Assembly (NCBI RefSeq): GCF_007655135.1
Contig: NC_045132.1
Coordinates: forward strand, 27,584,354 to 27,648,353
Length of the DNA: 64,000 nucleotides
Origin: Punica granatum
Taxonomy: Eukaryota > Streptophyta > Magnoliopsida > Myrtales > Lythraceae
Direction of reading: 5' to 3'
This document shows, in pieces, positions 1 through 12,460 of this stretch. The position numbers and the translations under genes are program-made. Numbering within the stretch: position 1 is the stretch's first letter; each line of letters opens with the position of its first letter. Below the pieces are notes generated by a model that had not been told where the DNA came from, did not search any database, and saw only the letters and a program-made list of their open reading frames with translations.

Positions 1-811
1 TAGATGGTCGTCTTATTCTATCAGATTGTCTAGGTAGATCTGCAAGCTCTAACTGTAACCGCGAGCCTGTATCATCCGTAGTCACATCATCATCTACCTG
101 AGGAATCTCACCCCCAGTCGTGGTTTCTTCATACTCACCAGGTACCTCTTCCACTGGATGCTCTACATCAACCGGTACAGGAATAGAGATCTCGTGAGGA
201 TTGTCTGCTCTGGCCTTCTCTAACTTTTGCAAATCCTCGATTGTCTGGTCCTCAAAGAAGACAACATCCCTGCTCCTGATGATCTTCTTGCTATCAGGGT
301 CCCAAAGCCTGTACCCGAACTCTTCATGTGCATAACCCAAGAAGATGCATTGTTTTGCATTGGCATCAAGTTTTGATCTTTCATCTCGAGGAATGTGAAC
401 AGATGCCCTGCACCCGAAGACTCTGAGATGCTTGTATGATACTTTCTTGCCGGTCCACACCTGCTGGGGTACATCTCCATCAAGTGCAACTGACGGTGTA
501 AGATTAATAAGATCAACCGCTGACCTCATTGCCTCGCCCCAGAAAGGCTTAGACAGTTTCGCCTGAGAAAGCATACAACGAACTCTCTCAACAATTGTGC
601 GGTTCATTCTCTCTGCAAGCCCGTTCTGCTGTGGTGTCTTCGGTACCGTCTTCTCAAGTTTGATACCGTGAGTCCTGCAATAGTTCTCGAAAGGACCCCT
701 ATACTCACCACCATTATCAGCTCTTACACATTTCAGCTTCATGCCCGTTTCTCTTTCCACTGCTACATGGAAGTTCTTGAAAATCTCAGTCACCTGATCT
801 TTAGTTCTCAT
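1..811 (-). pseudogene. Partial copia pol repeat unit (6th, cut by window edge)
   Basis: This is the first part of another pol repeat frame. It starts at the internal methionine in the integrase core (MRTKDQ) and runs off the left edge before the reverse transcriptase region. What is visible carries the second and third integrase catalytic residues (D of RADNGG and E of NGLAER), as in the full units. The array therefore continues beyond the window. Confidence 0.85.
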
Positions 812-820
812 AGGGTAAGC

Positions 821-3721
821 CTAAACCTTCCTGGTGTGATCATCTATAAAGGTCACAAAATAGAGAGCACCACCAAGAGATCTATCCGACATGAAACAAA
901 CATCAGTATGCACAAGGTCAAGTATATGATCGCATCTAGAGGGACGACTTCTAACAAAAGAAACTCTCATCTGCTTACCAGCTAAACAGTGATCACAAGT
1001 GCTCAGGTGCATACCTTTAACGGGCAAAGACTGCTTTCTAGCAAGAATTTGAATACCTTTCTCGCTGATATGCCCAAGTCTCCTATGCCATAGCTCGATA
1101 GGATAATCCTCAGCAACATTAATTTGACCGGAATTGTGTCTGGCACGTAGCCTGTAGAGAGTGTCGGTCTTCTGACCCCGTGCCACAATCAACGAACCCT
1201 TGGAGAGCTTCCATCTCCCATTGCTAAATTCGTTACTGTAGCCTTCATCATCAAGCTGACCCGTCGAGATTAGGTTAAGGCGAATTTCTGGAACATGCCT
1301 CACCTTCTTCAGAAGCAACTTGCAGCCAAGCTCGGTCTCTAGACAGACATCACCAGTACCGACAATCTTGCATGACTGTCCATTCCCCATTCTCACATAA
1401 CCATAGTCTCCGGTAGTGTAAGATGAGAAGAAATCCCGATGAGGAGTGACATGAAACGAGGCACCTGTATCGATATGCTTCGACCTCGAATGGAAAGTAG
1501 GATTCTTGCAAAGATGAATGGCGCTTTGACTATCACAGTGTAGAACATACCTTTCTTGCTTCAAGCTCAACTCCTGCAAAAACTTTTGCAACCACAACAT
1601 CTCCTTGCAACCTTCGGTCACCGCAATGTATTCGGCTTCCGTTGTAGACAAAGCGATGCACTTTTGAAGCCTTGATTGCCATGAGATAGCTCCCCCTGCA
1701 AAAGTCATCAAGTATCCCGAAGTAGATTTCCGGGAATCAATATCTCCTGCCATATCCGCATCCGTATAGCCCACTAACTCCGGCTTACCAGTGCCAAAGT
1801 GTAAACACACCTTGGATGTTCCTCTGAGATACCTCAGAATCCACTTAACTGCATTCCAATGCTCTTTCCCCGGATTGGAGAGAAAACGACTAACCACACC
1901 AACAGAATGAGCGATATCTGGTCTTGTACAGACCATGGCATACATCAAACTTCCTACAGCTGATGAGTAAGGAACTTTCTTCATCTCTTCTTTCTCCTTC
2001 TCACTTGTAGGACATTGCTTCGAGCTAAGTTTGAAATGAGAAGCAAGTGGTGATGAAACTGGTTTAGCATTACCCATGTTGAACCGATCCAAAATCTTCT
2101 CGATGTACTTCTCTTGAGAAAGCCAAAGTTTTCCACTTGATCTGTCACGAGAAATATGCATCCCAAGGATCTGCTTTGCCGGTCCCAAATCCTTCATGGC
2201 AAAGGACTTGCTGAGCTCTTTCTTCAACTCTGCAATCTTGCTCATATCATGACCGACAAGCAACATATCATCCACATATAACAGTAAAATGATAAAATCA
2301 CCATCCGAGAATTGTTTCACGAACACACAATGATCTGAAGTTGTCCGTGTGTAGCCATGGCTCAACATGAAAGAGTCAAACTTTTTGTACCACTGCCGAG
2401 GTGCTTGCTTAAGCCCATACAAGCTCTTTCTCAGCCTGCACACCAAATGCTCATTACCTTTAACTCGGAATCCTTCAGGCTGCTCCATATATATTTCTTC
2501 CTCCAAGTCACCATGCAGGAAAGCTGTTTTTACATCGAGCTGCTCGATCTCCAAGTTCAGACTAGCTGCCAGTGCGAGAACAACTCGGATCGATGACATC
2601 TTGACAACGGGCGAGAAGATCTCCTCTAAGTCAACTCCTTTCTTCTGGTTGAAACCTTTCACTACCAGCCGAGCTTTGTATCGAGGTCGCGAGTTCTCTG
2701 TCTTCAACCTGTAGACCCATTTGTTCTTCAATGCTCTCTTACCTTGCGGTAGCTTCACTAGGTCATACGTGTGATTTTCAGACAAGGAGTTCATCTCCTC
2801 ATTCATCGCCTTCAACCAGTGCTCCTTGTGCTCATGTGCCACAGCTTCATCATAGCACTCAGGTTCTCCCCCGTCAGTCAGTAGCACATACTCATGAGGC
2901 GGATATCTTGTAGATGGTCGTCTTATTCTATCAGATTGTCTAGGTAGATCTGCAAGCTCTAACTGTAACCGCGAGCCTGTATCATCCGTAGTCACATCAT
3001 CATCTACCTGAGGAATCTCACCCCCAGTCGTGGTTTCTTCATACTCACCAGGTACCTCTTCCACTGGATGCTCTACATCAACCGGTACAGGAATAGAGAT
3101 CTCGTGAGGATTGTCTGCTCTGGCCTTCTCTAACTTTTGCAAATCCTCGATTGTCTGGTCCTCAAAGAAGACAACATCCCTGCTCCTGATGATCTTCTTG
3201 CTATCAGGGTCCCAAAGCCTGTACCCGAACTCTTCATGTGCATAACCCAAGAAGATGCATTGTTTTGCATTGGCATCAAGTTTTGATCTTTCATCTCGAG
3301 GAATGTGAACAGATGCCCTGCACCCGAAGACTCTGAGATGCTTGTATGATACTTTCTTGCCGGTCCACACCTGCTGGGGTACATCTCCATCAAGTGCAAC
3401 TGACGGTGTAAGATTAATAAGATCAACCGCTGACCTCATTGCCTCGCCCCAGAAAGGCTTAGACAGTTTCGCCTGAGAAAGCATACAACGAACTCTCTCA
3501 ACAATTGTGCGGTTCATTCTCTCTGCAAGCCCGTTCTGCTGTGGTGTCTTCGGTACCGTCTTCTCAAGTTTGATACCGTGAGTCCTGCAATAGTTCTCGA
3601 AAGGACCCCTATACTCACCACCATTATCAGCTCTTACACATTTCAGCTTCATGCCCGTTTCTCTTTCCACTGCTACATGGAAGTTCTTGAAAATCTCAGT
3701 CACCTGATCTTTAGTTCTCAT
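821..3721 (-). pseudogene. Copia pol repeat unit 5: INT-RT-RNase H/PR-INT fusion frame
   Basis: An open frame of 966 codons. In order it holds the C-terminal part of the integrase core (second catalytic D at residue 32 and E at 67), the reverse transcriptase with its YVDD box at about 482-485, and RNase H with TDAD near 654 and STTEAEY downstream. At the SKHID motif it fuses at residue 751 to the aspartic protease DTGAS motif, followed by the GAG_pre-integrase zinc region and the start of integrase (first catalytic D near 940). It ends at HTRKV with a TAG where the intact relative has Trp. It is a product of tandem duplication and has no LTR, primer binding site or promoter of its own, so it is called a pseudogene although it is open. 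Confidence 0.85.
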
Positions 3722-3730
3722 AGGGTAAGC

Positions 3731-6631
3731 CTAAACCTTCCTGGTGTGATCATCTATAAAGGTCACAAAATAGAGAGCACCACCAAGAGATCTATCCGAC
3801 ATGAAACAAACATCAGTATGCACAAGGTCAAGTATATGATCGCATCTAGAGGGACGACTTCTAACAAAAGAAACTCTCATCTGCTTACCAGCTAAACAGT
3901 GATCACAAGTGCTCAGGTGCATACCTTTAACGGGCAAAGACTGCTTTCTAGCAAGAATTTGAATACCTTTCTCGCTGATATGCCCAAGTCTCCTATGCCA
4001 TAGCTCGATAGGATAATCCTCAGCAACATTAATTTGACCGGAATTGTGTCTGGCACGTAGCCTGTAGAGAGTGTCGGTCTTCTGACCCCGTGCCACAATC
4101 AACGAACCCTTGGAGAGCTTCCATCTCCCATTGCTAAATTCGTTACTGTAGCCTTCATCATCAAGCTGACCCGTCGAGATTAGGTTAAGGCGAATTTCTG
4201 GAACATGCCTCACCTTCTTCAGAAGCAACTTGCAGCCAAGCTCGGTCTCTAGACAGACATCACCAGTACCGACAATCTTGCATGACTGTCCATTCCCCAT
4301 TCTCACATAACCATAGTCTCCGGTAGTGTAAGATGAGAAGAAATCCCGATGAGGAGTGACATGAAACGAGGCACCTGTATCGATATGCTTCGACCTCGAA
4401 TGGAAAGTAGGATTCTTGCAAAGATGAATGGCGCTTTGACTATCACAGTGTAGAACATACCTTTCTTGCTTCAAGCTCAACTCCTGCAAAAACTTTTGCA
4501 ACCACAACATCTCCTTGCAACCTTCGGTCACCGCAATGTATTCGGCTTCCGTTGTAGACAAAGCGATGCACTTTTGAAGCCTTGATTGCCATGAGATAGC
4601 TCCCCCTGCAAAAGTCATCAAGTATCCCGAAGTAGATTTCCGGGAATCAATATCTCCTGCCATATCCGCATCCGTATAGCCCACTAACTCCGGCTTACCA
4701 GTGCCAAAGTGTAAACACACCTTGGATGTTCCTCTGAGATACCTCAGAATCCACTTAACTGCATTCCAATGCTCTTTCCCCGGATTGGAGAGAAAACGAC
4801 TAACCACACCAACAGAATGAGCGATATCTGGTCTTGTACAGACCATGGCATACATCAAACTTCCTACAGCTGATGAGTAAGGAACTTTCTTCATCTCTTC
4901 TTTCTCCTTCTCACTTGTAGGACATTGCTTCGAGCTAAGTTTGAAATGAGAAGCAAGTGGTGATGAAACTGGTTTAGCATTACCCATGTTGAACCGATCC
5001 AAAATCTTCTCGATGTACTTCTCTTGAGAAAGCCAAAGTTTTCCACTTGATCTGTCACGAGAAATATGCATCCCAAGGATCTGCTTTGCCGGTCCCAAAT
5101 CCTTCATGGCAAAGGACTTGCTGAGCTCTTTCTTCAACTCTGCAATCTTGCTCATATCATGACCGACAAGCAACATATCATCCACATATAACAGTAAAAT
5201 GATAAAATCACCATCCGAGAATTGTTTCACGAACACACAATGATCTGAAGTTGTCCGTGTGTAGCCATGGCTCAACATGAAAGAGTCAAACTTTTTGTAC
5301 CACTGCCGAGGTGCTTGCTTAAGCCCATACAAGCTCTTTCTCAGCCTGCACACCAAATGCTCATTACCTTTAACTCGGAATCCTTCAGGCTGCTCCATAT
5401 ATATTTCTTCCTCCAAGTCACCATGCAGGAAAGCTGTTTTTACATCGAGCTGCTCGATCTCCAAGTTCAGACTAGCTGCCAGTGCGAGAACAACTCGGAT
5501 CGATGACATCTTGACAACGGGCGAGAAGATCTCCTCTAAGTCAACTCCTTTCTTCTGGTTGAAACCTTTCACTACCAGCCGAGCTTTGTATCGAGGTCGC
5601 GAGTTCTCTGTCTTCAACCTGTAGACCCATTTGTTCTTCAATGCTCTCTTACCTTGCGGTAGCTTCACTAGGTCATACGTGTGATTTTCAGACAAGGAGT
5701 TCATCTCCTCATTCATCGCCTTCAACCAGTGCTCCTTGTGCTCATGTGCCACAGCTTCATCATAGCACTCAGGTTCTCCCCCGTCAGTCAGTAGCACATA
5801 CTCATGAGGCGGATATCTTGTAGATGGTCGTCTTATTCTATCAGATTGTCTAGGTAGATCTGCAAGCTCTAACTGTAACCGCGAGCCTGTATCATCCGTA
5901 GTCACATCATCATCTACCTGAGGAATCTCACCCCCAGTCGTGGTTTCTTCATACTCACCAGGTACCTCTTCCACTGGATGCTCTACATCAACCGGTACAG
6001 GAATAGAGATCTCGTGAGGATTGTCTGCTCTGGCCTTCTCTAACTTTTGCAAATCCTCGATTGTCTGGTCCTCAAAGAAGACAACATCCCTGCTCCTGAT
6101 GATCTTCTTGCTATCAGGGTCCCAAAGCCTGTACCCGAACTCTTCATGTGCATAACCCAAGAAGATGCATTGTTTTGCATTGGCATCAAGTTTTGATCTT
6201 TCATCTCGAGGAATGTGAACAGATGCCCTGCACCCGAAGACTCTGAGATGCTTGTATGATACTTTCTTGCCGGTCCACACCTGCTGGGGTACATCTCCAT
6301 CAAGTGCAACTGACGGTGTAAGATTAATAAGATCAACCGCTGACCTCATTGCCTCGCCCCAGAAAGGCTTAGACAGTTTCGCCTGAGAAAGCATACAACG
6401 AACTCTCTCAACAATTGTGCGGTTCATTCTCTCTGCAAGCCCGTTCTGCTGTGGTGTCTTCGGTACCGTCTTCTCAAGTTTGATACCGTGAGTCCTGCAA
6501 TAGTTCTCGAAAGGACCCCTATACTCACCACCATTATCAGCTCTTACACATTTCAGCTTCATGCCCGTTTCTCTTTCCACTGCTACATGGAAGTTCTTGA
6601 AAATCTCAGTCACCTGATCTTTAGTTCTCAT
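3731..6631 (-). pseudogene. Copia pol repeat unit 4
   Basis: Protein-identical copy of the 966-codon INT-RT-RNase H/PR-INT fusion frame, with the same RNase H/protease junction at 4378-4381 and the same terminal amber codon. I saw no nucleotide difference from its neighbours. Confidence 0.85.
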
Positions 6632-6640
6632 AGGGTAAGC

Positions 6641-9541
6641 CTAAACCTTCCTGGTGTGATCATCTATAAAGGTCACAAAATAGAGAGCACCACCAAGAGA
6701 TCTATCCGACATGAAACAAACATCAGTATGCACAAGGTCAAGTATATGATCGCATCTAGAGGGACGACTTCTAACAAAAGAAACTCTCATCTGCTTACCA
6801 GCTAAACAGTGATCACAAGTGCTCAGGTGCATACCTTTAACGGGCAAAGACTGCTTTCTAGCAAGAATTTGAATACCTTTCTCGCTGATATGCCCAAGTC
6901 TCCTATGCCATAGCTCGATAGGATAATCCTCAGCAACATTAATTTGACCGGAATTGTGTCTGGCACGTAGCCTGTAGAGAGTGTCGGTCTTCTGACCCCG
7001 TGCCACAATCAACGAACCCTTGGAGAGCTTCCATCTCCCATTGCTAAATTCGTTACTGTAGCCTTCATCATCAAGCTGACCCGTCGAGATTAGGTTAAGG
7101 CGAATTTCTGGAACATGCCTCACCTTCTTCAGAAGCAACTTGCAGCCAAGCTCGGTCTCTAGACAGACATCACCAGTACCGACAATCTTGCATGACTGTC
7201 CATTCCCCATTCTCACATAACCATAGTCTCCGGTAGTGTAAGATGAGAAGAAATCCCGATGAGGAGTGACATGAAACGAGGCACCTGTATCGATATGCTT
7301 CGACCTCGAATGGAAAGTAGGATTCTTGCAAAGATGAATGGCGCTTTGACTATCACAGTGTAGAACATACCTTTCTTGCTTCAAGCTCAACTCCTGCAAA
7401 AACTTTTGCAACCACAACATCTCCTTGCAACCTTCGGTCACCGCAATGTATTCGGCTTCCGTTGTAGACAAAGCGATGCACTTTTGAAGCCTTGATTGCC
7501 ATGAGATAGCTCCCCCTGCAAAAGTCATCAAGTATCCCGAAGTAGATTTCCGGGAATCAATATCTCCTGCCATATCCGCATCCGTATAGCCCACTAACTC
7601 CGGCTTACCAGTGCCAAAGTGTAAACACACCTTGGATGTTCCTCTGAGATACCTCAGAATCCACTTAACTGCATTCCAATGCTCTTTCCCCGGATTGGAG
7701 AGAAAACGACTAACCACACCAACAGAATGAGCGATATCTGGTCTTGTACAGACCATGGCATACATCAAACTTCCTACAGCTGATGAGTAAGGAACTTTCT
7801 TCATCTCTTCTTTCTCCTTCTCACTTGTAGGACATTGCTTCGAGCTAAGTTTGAAATGAGAAGCAAGTGGTGATGAAACTGGTTTAGCATTACCCATGTT
7901 GAACCGATCCAAAATCTTCTCGATGTACTTCTCTTGAGAAAGCCAAAGTTTTCCACTTGATCTGTCACGAGAAATATGCATCCCAAGGATCTGCTTTGCC
8001 GGTCCCAAATCCTTCATGGCAAAGGACTTGCTGAGCTCTTTCTTCAACTCTGCAATCTTGCTCATATCATGACCGACAAGCAACATATCATCCACATATA
8101 ACAGTAAAATGATAAAATCACCATCCGAGAATTGTTTCACGAACACACAATGATCTGAAGTTGTCCGTGTGTAGCCATGGCTCAACATGAAAGAGTCAAA
8201 CTTTTTGTACCACTGCCGAGGTGCTTGCTTAAGCCCATACAAGCTCTTTCTCAGCCTGCACACCAAATGCTCATTACCTTTAACTCGGAATCCTTCAGGC
8301 TGCTCCATATATATTTCTTCCTCCAAGTCACCATGCAGGAAAGCTGTTTTTACATCGAGCTGCTCGATCTCCAAGTTCAGACTAGCTGCCAGTGCGAGAA
8401 CAACTCGGATCGATGACATCTTGACAACGGGCGAGAAGATCTCCTCTAAGTCAACTCCTTTCTTCTGGTTGAAACCTTTCACTACCAGCCGAGCTTTGTA
8501 TCGAGGTCGCGAGTTCTCTGTCTTCAACCTGTAGACCCATTTGTTCTTCAATGCTCTCTTACCTTGCGGTAGCTTCACTAGGTCATACGTGTGATTTTCA
8601 GACAAGGAGTTCATCTCCTCATTCATCGCCTTCAACCAGTGCTCCTTGTGCTCATGTGCCACAGCTTCATCATAGCACTCAGGTTCTCCCCCGTCAGTCA
8701 GTAGCACATACTCATGAGGCGGATATCTTGTAGATGGTCGTCTTATTCTATCAGATTGTCTAGGTAGATCTGCAAGCTCTAACTGTAACCGCGAGCCTGT
8801 ATCATCCGTAGTCACATCATCATCTACCTGAGGAATCTCACCCCCAGTCGTGGTTTCTTCATACTCACCAGGTACCTCTTCCACTGGATGCTCTACATCA
8901 ACCGGTACAGGAATAGAGATCTCGTGAGGATTGTCTGCTCTGGCCTTCTCTAACTTTTGCAAATCCTCGATTGTCTGGTCCTCAAAGAAGACAACATCCC
9001 TGCTCCTGATGATCTTCTTGCTATCAGGGTCCCAAAGCCTGTACCCGAACTCTTCATGTGCATAACCCAAGAAGATGCATTGTTTTGCATTGGCATCAAG
9101 TTTTGATCTTTCATCTCGAGGAATGTGAACAGATGCCCTGCACCCGAAGACTCTGAGATGCTTGTATGATACTTTCTTGCCGGTCCACACCTGCTGGGGT
9201 ACATCTCCATCAAGTGCAACTGACGGTGTAAGATTAATAAGATCAACCGCTGACCTCATTGCCTCGCCCCAGAAAGGCTTAGACAGTTTCGCCTGAGAAA
9301 GCATACAACGAACTCTCTCAACAATTGTGCGGTTCATTCTCTCTGCAAGCCCGTTCTGCTGTGGTGTCTTCGGTACCGTCTTCTCAAGTTTGATACCGTG
9401 AGTCCTGCAATAGTTCTCGAAAGGACCCCTATACTCACCACCATTATCAGCTCTTACACATTTCAGCTTCATGCCCGTTTCTCTTTCCACTGCTACATGG
9501 AAGTTCTTGAAAATCTCAGTCACCTGATCTTTAGTTCTCAT
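6641..9541 (-). pseudogene. Copia pol repeat unit 3
   Basis: Protein-identical copy of the 966-codon fusion frame. Its junction is at 7288-7291, and it keeps the YVDD box, the protease DTGAS motif and the terminal TAG. Confidence 0.85.
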
Positions 9542-9550
9542 AGGGTAAGC

Positions 9551-12451
9551 CTAAACCTTCCTGGTGTGATCATCTATAAAGGTCACAAAATAGAGAGCAC
9601 CACCAAGAGATCTATCCGACATGAAACAAACATCAGTATGCACAAGGTCAAGTATATGATCGCATCTAGAGGGACGACTTCTAACAAAAGAAACTCTCAT
9701 CTGCTTACCAGCTAAACAGTGATCACAAGTGCTCAGGTGCATACCTTTAACGGGCAAAGACTGCTTTCTAGCAAGAATTTGAATACCTTTCTCGCTGATA
9801 TGCCCAAGTCTCCTATGCCATAGCTCGATAGGATAATCCTCAGCAACATTAATTTGACCGGAATTGTGTCTGGCACGTAGCCTGTAGAGAGTGTCGGTCT
9901 TCTGACCCCGTGCCACAATCAACGAACCCTTGGAGAGCTTCCATCTCCCATTGCTAAATTCGTTACTGTAGCCTTCATCATCAAGCTGACCCGTCGAGAT
10001 TAGGTTAAGGCGAATTTCTGGAACATGCCTCACCTTCTTCAGAAGCAACTTGCAGCCAAGCTCGGTCTCTAGACAGACATCACCAGTACCGACAATCTTG
10101 CATGACTGTCCATTCCCCATTCTCACATAACCATAGTCTCCGGTAGTGTAAGATGAGAAGAAATCCCGATGAGGAGTGACATGAAACGAGGCACCTGTAT
10201 CGATATGCTTCGACCTCGAATGGAAAGTAGGATTCTTGCAAAGATGAATGGCGCTTTGACTATCACAGTGTAGAACATACCTTTCTTGCTTCAAGCTCAA
10301 CTCCTGCAAAAACTTTTGCAACCACAACATCTCCTTGCAACCTTCGGTCACCGCAATGTATTCGGCTTCCGTTGTAGACAAAGCGATGCACTTTTGAAGC
10401 CTTGATTGCCATGAGATAGCTCCCCCTGCAAAAGTCATCAAGTATCCCGAAGTAGATTTCCGGGAATCAATATCTCCTGCCATATCCGCATCCGTATAGC
10501 CCACTAACTCCGGCTTACCAGTGCCAAAGTGTAAACACACCTTGGATGTTCCTCTGAGATACCTCAGAATCCACTTAACTGCATTCCAATGCTCTTTCCC
10601 CGGATTGGAGAGAAAACGACTAACCACACCAACAGAATGAGCGATATCTGGTCTTGTACAGACCATGGCATACATCAAACTTCCTACAGCTGATGAGTAA
10701 GGAACTTTCTTCATCTCTTCTTTCTCCTTCTCACTTGTAGGACATTGCTTCGAGCTAAGTTTGAAATGAGAAGCAAGTGGTGATGAAACTGGTTTAGCAT
10801 TACCCATGTTGAACCGATCCAAAATCTTCTCGATGTACTTCTCTTGAGAAAGCCAAAGTTTTCCACTTGATCTGTCACGAGAAATATGCATCCCAAGGAT
10901 CTGCTTTGCCGGTCCCAAATCCTTCATGGCAAAGGACTTGCTGAGCTCTTTCTTCAACTCTGCAATCTTGCTCATATCATGACCGACAAGCAACATATCA
11001 TCCACATATAACAGTAAAATGATAAAATCACCATCCGAGAATTGTTTCACGAACACACAATGATCTGAAGTTGTCCGTGTGTAGCCATGGCTCAACATGA
11101 AAGAGTCAAACTTTTTGTACCACTGCCGAGGTGCTTGCTTAAGCCCATACAAGCTCTTTCTCAGCCTGCACACCAAATGCTCATTACCTTTAACTCGGAA
11201 TCCTTCAGGCTGCTCCATATATATTTCTTCCTCCAAGTCACCATGCAGGAAAGCTGTTTTTACATCGAGCTGCTCGATCTCCAAGTTCAGACTAGCTGCC
11301 AGTGCGAGAACAACTCGGATCGATGACATCTTGACAACGGGCGAGAAGATCTCCTCTAAGTCAACTCCTTTCTTCTGGTTGAAACCTTTCACTACCAGCC
11401 GAGCTTTGTATCGAGGTCGCGAGTTCTCTGTCTTCAACCTGTAGACCCATTTGTTCTTCAATGCTCTCTTACCTTGCGGTAGCTTCACTAGGTCATACGT
11501 GTGATTTTCAGACAAGGAGTTCATCTCCTCATTCATCGCCTTCAACCAGTGCTCCTTGTGCTCATGTGCCACAGCTTCATCATAGCACTCAGGTTCTCCC
11601 CCGTCAGTCAGTAGCACATACTCATGAGGCGGATATCTTGTAGATGGTCGTCTTATTCTATCAGATTGTCTAGGTAGATCTGCAAGCTCTAACTGTAACC
11701 GCGAGCCTGTATCATCCGTAGTCACATCATCATCTACCTGAGGAATCTCACCCCCAGTCGTGGTTTCTTCATACTCACCAGGTACCTCTTCCACTGGATG
11801 CTCTACATCAACCGGTACAGGAATAGAGATCTCGTGAGGATTGTCTGCTCTGGCCTTCTCTAACTTTTGCAAATCCTCGATTGTCTGGTCCTCAAAGAAG
11901 ACAACATCCCTGCTCCTGATGATCTTCTTGCTATCAGGGTCCCAAAGCCTGTACCCGAACTCTTCATGTGCATAACCCAAGAAGATGCATTGTTTTGCAT
12001 TGGCATCAAGTTTTGATCTTTCATCTCGAGGAATGTGAACAGATGCCCTGCACCCGAAGACTCTGAGATGCTTGTATGATACTTTCTTGCCGGTCCACAC
12101 CTGCTGGGGTACATCTCCATCAAGTGCAACTGACGGTGTAAGATTAATAAGATCAACCGCTGACCTCATTGCCTCGCCCCAGAAAGGCTTAGACAGTTTC
12201 GCCTGAGAAAGCATACAACGAACTCTCTCAACAATTGTGCGGTTCATTCTCTCTGCAAGCCCGTTCTGCTGTGGTGTCTTCGGTACCGTCTTCTCAAGTT
12301 TGATACCGTGAGTCCTGCAATAGTTCTCGAAAGGACCCCTATACTCACCACCATTATCAGCTCTTACACATTTCAGCTTCATGCCCGTTTCTCTTTCCAC
12401 TGCTACATGGAAGTTCTTGAAAATCTCAGTCACCTGATCTTTAGTTCTCAT
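9551..12451 (-). pseudogene. Copia pol repeat unit 2
   Basis: Protein-identical copy of the 966-codon fusion frame. Its junction is at 10198-10201, and it has the same terminal TAG. Confidence 0.85.
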
Positions 12452-12460
12452 AGGGTAAGC

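Noticed and set aside
668..985. Plus-strand frames recurring every 2910 bp in the array
   Set aside because: They lie antisense to the pol frame and simply recur with the repeat.
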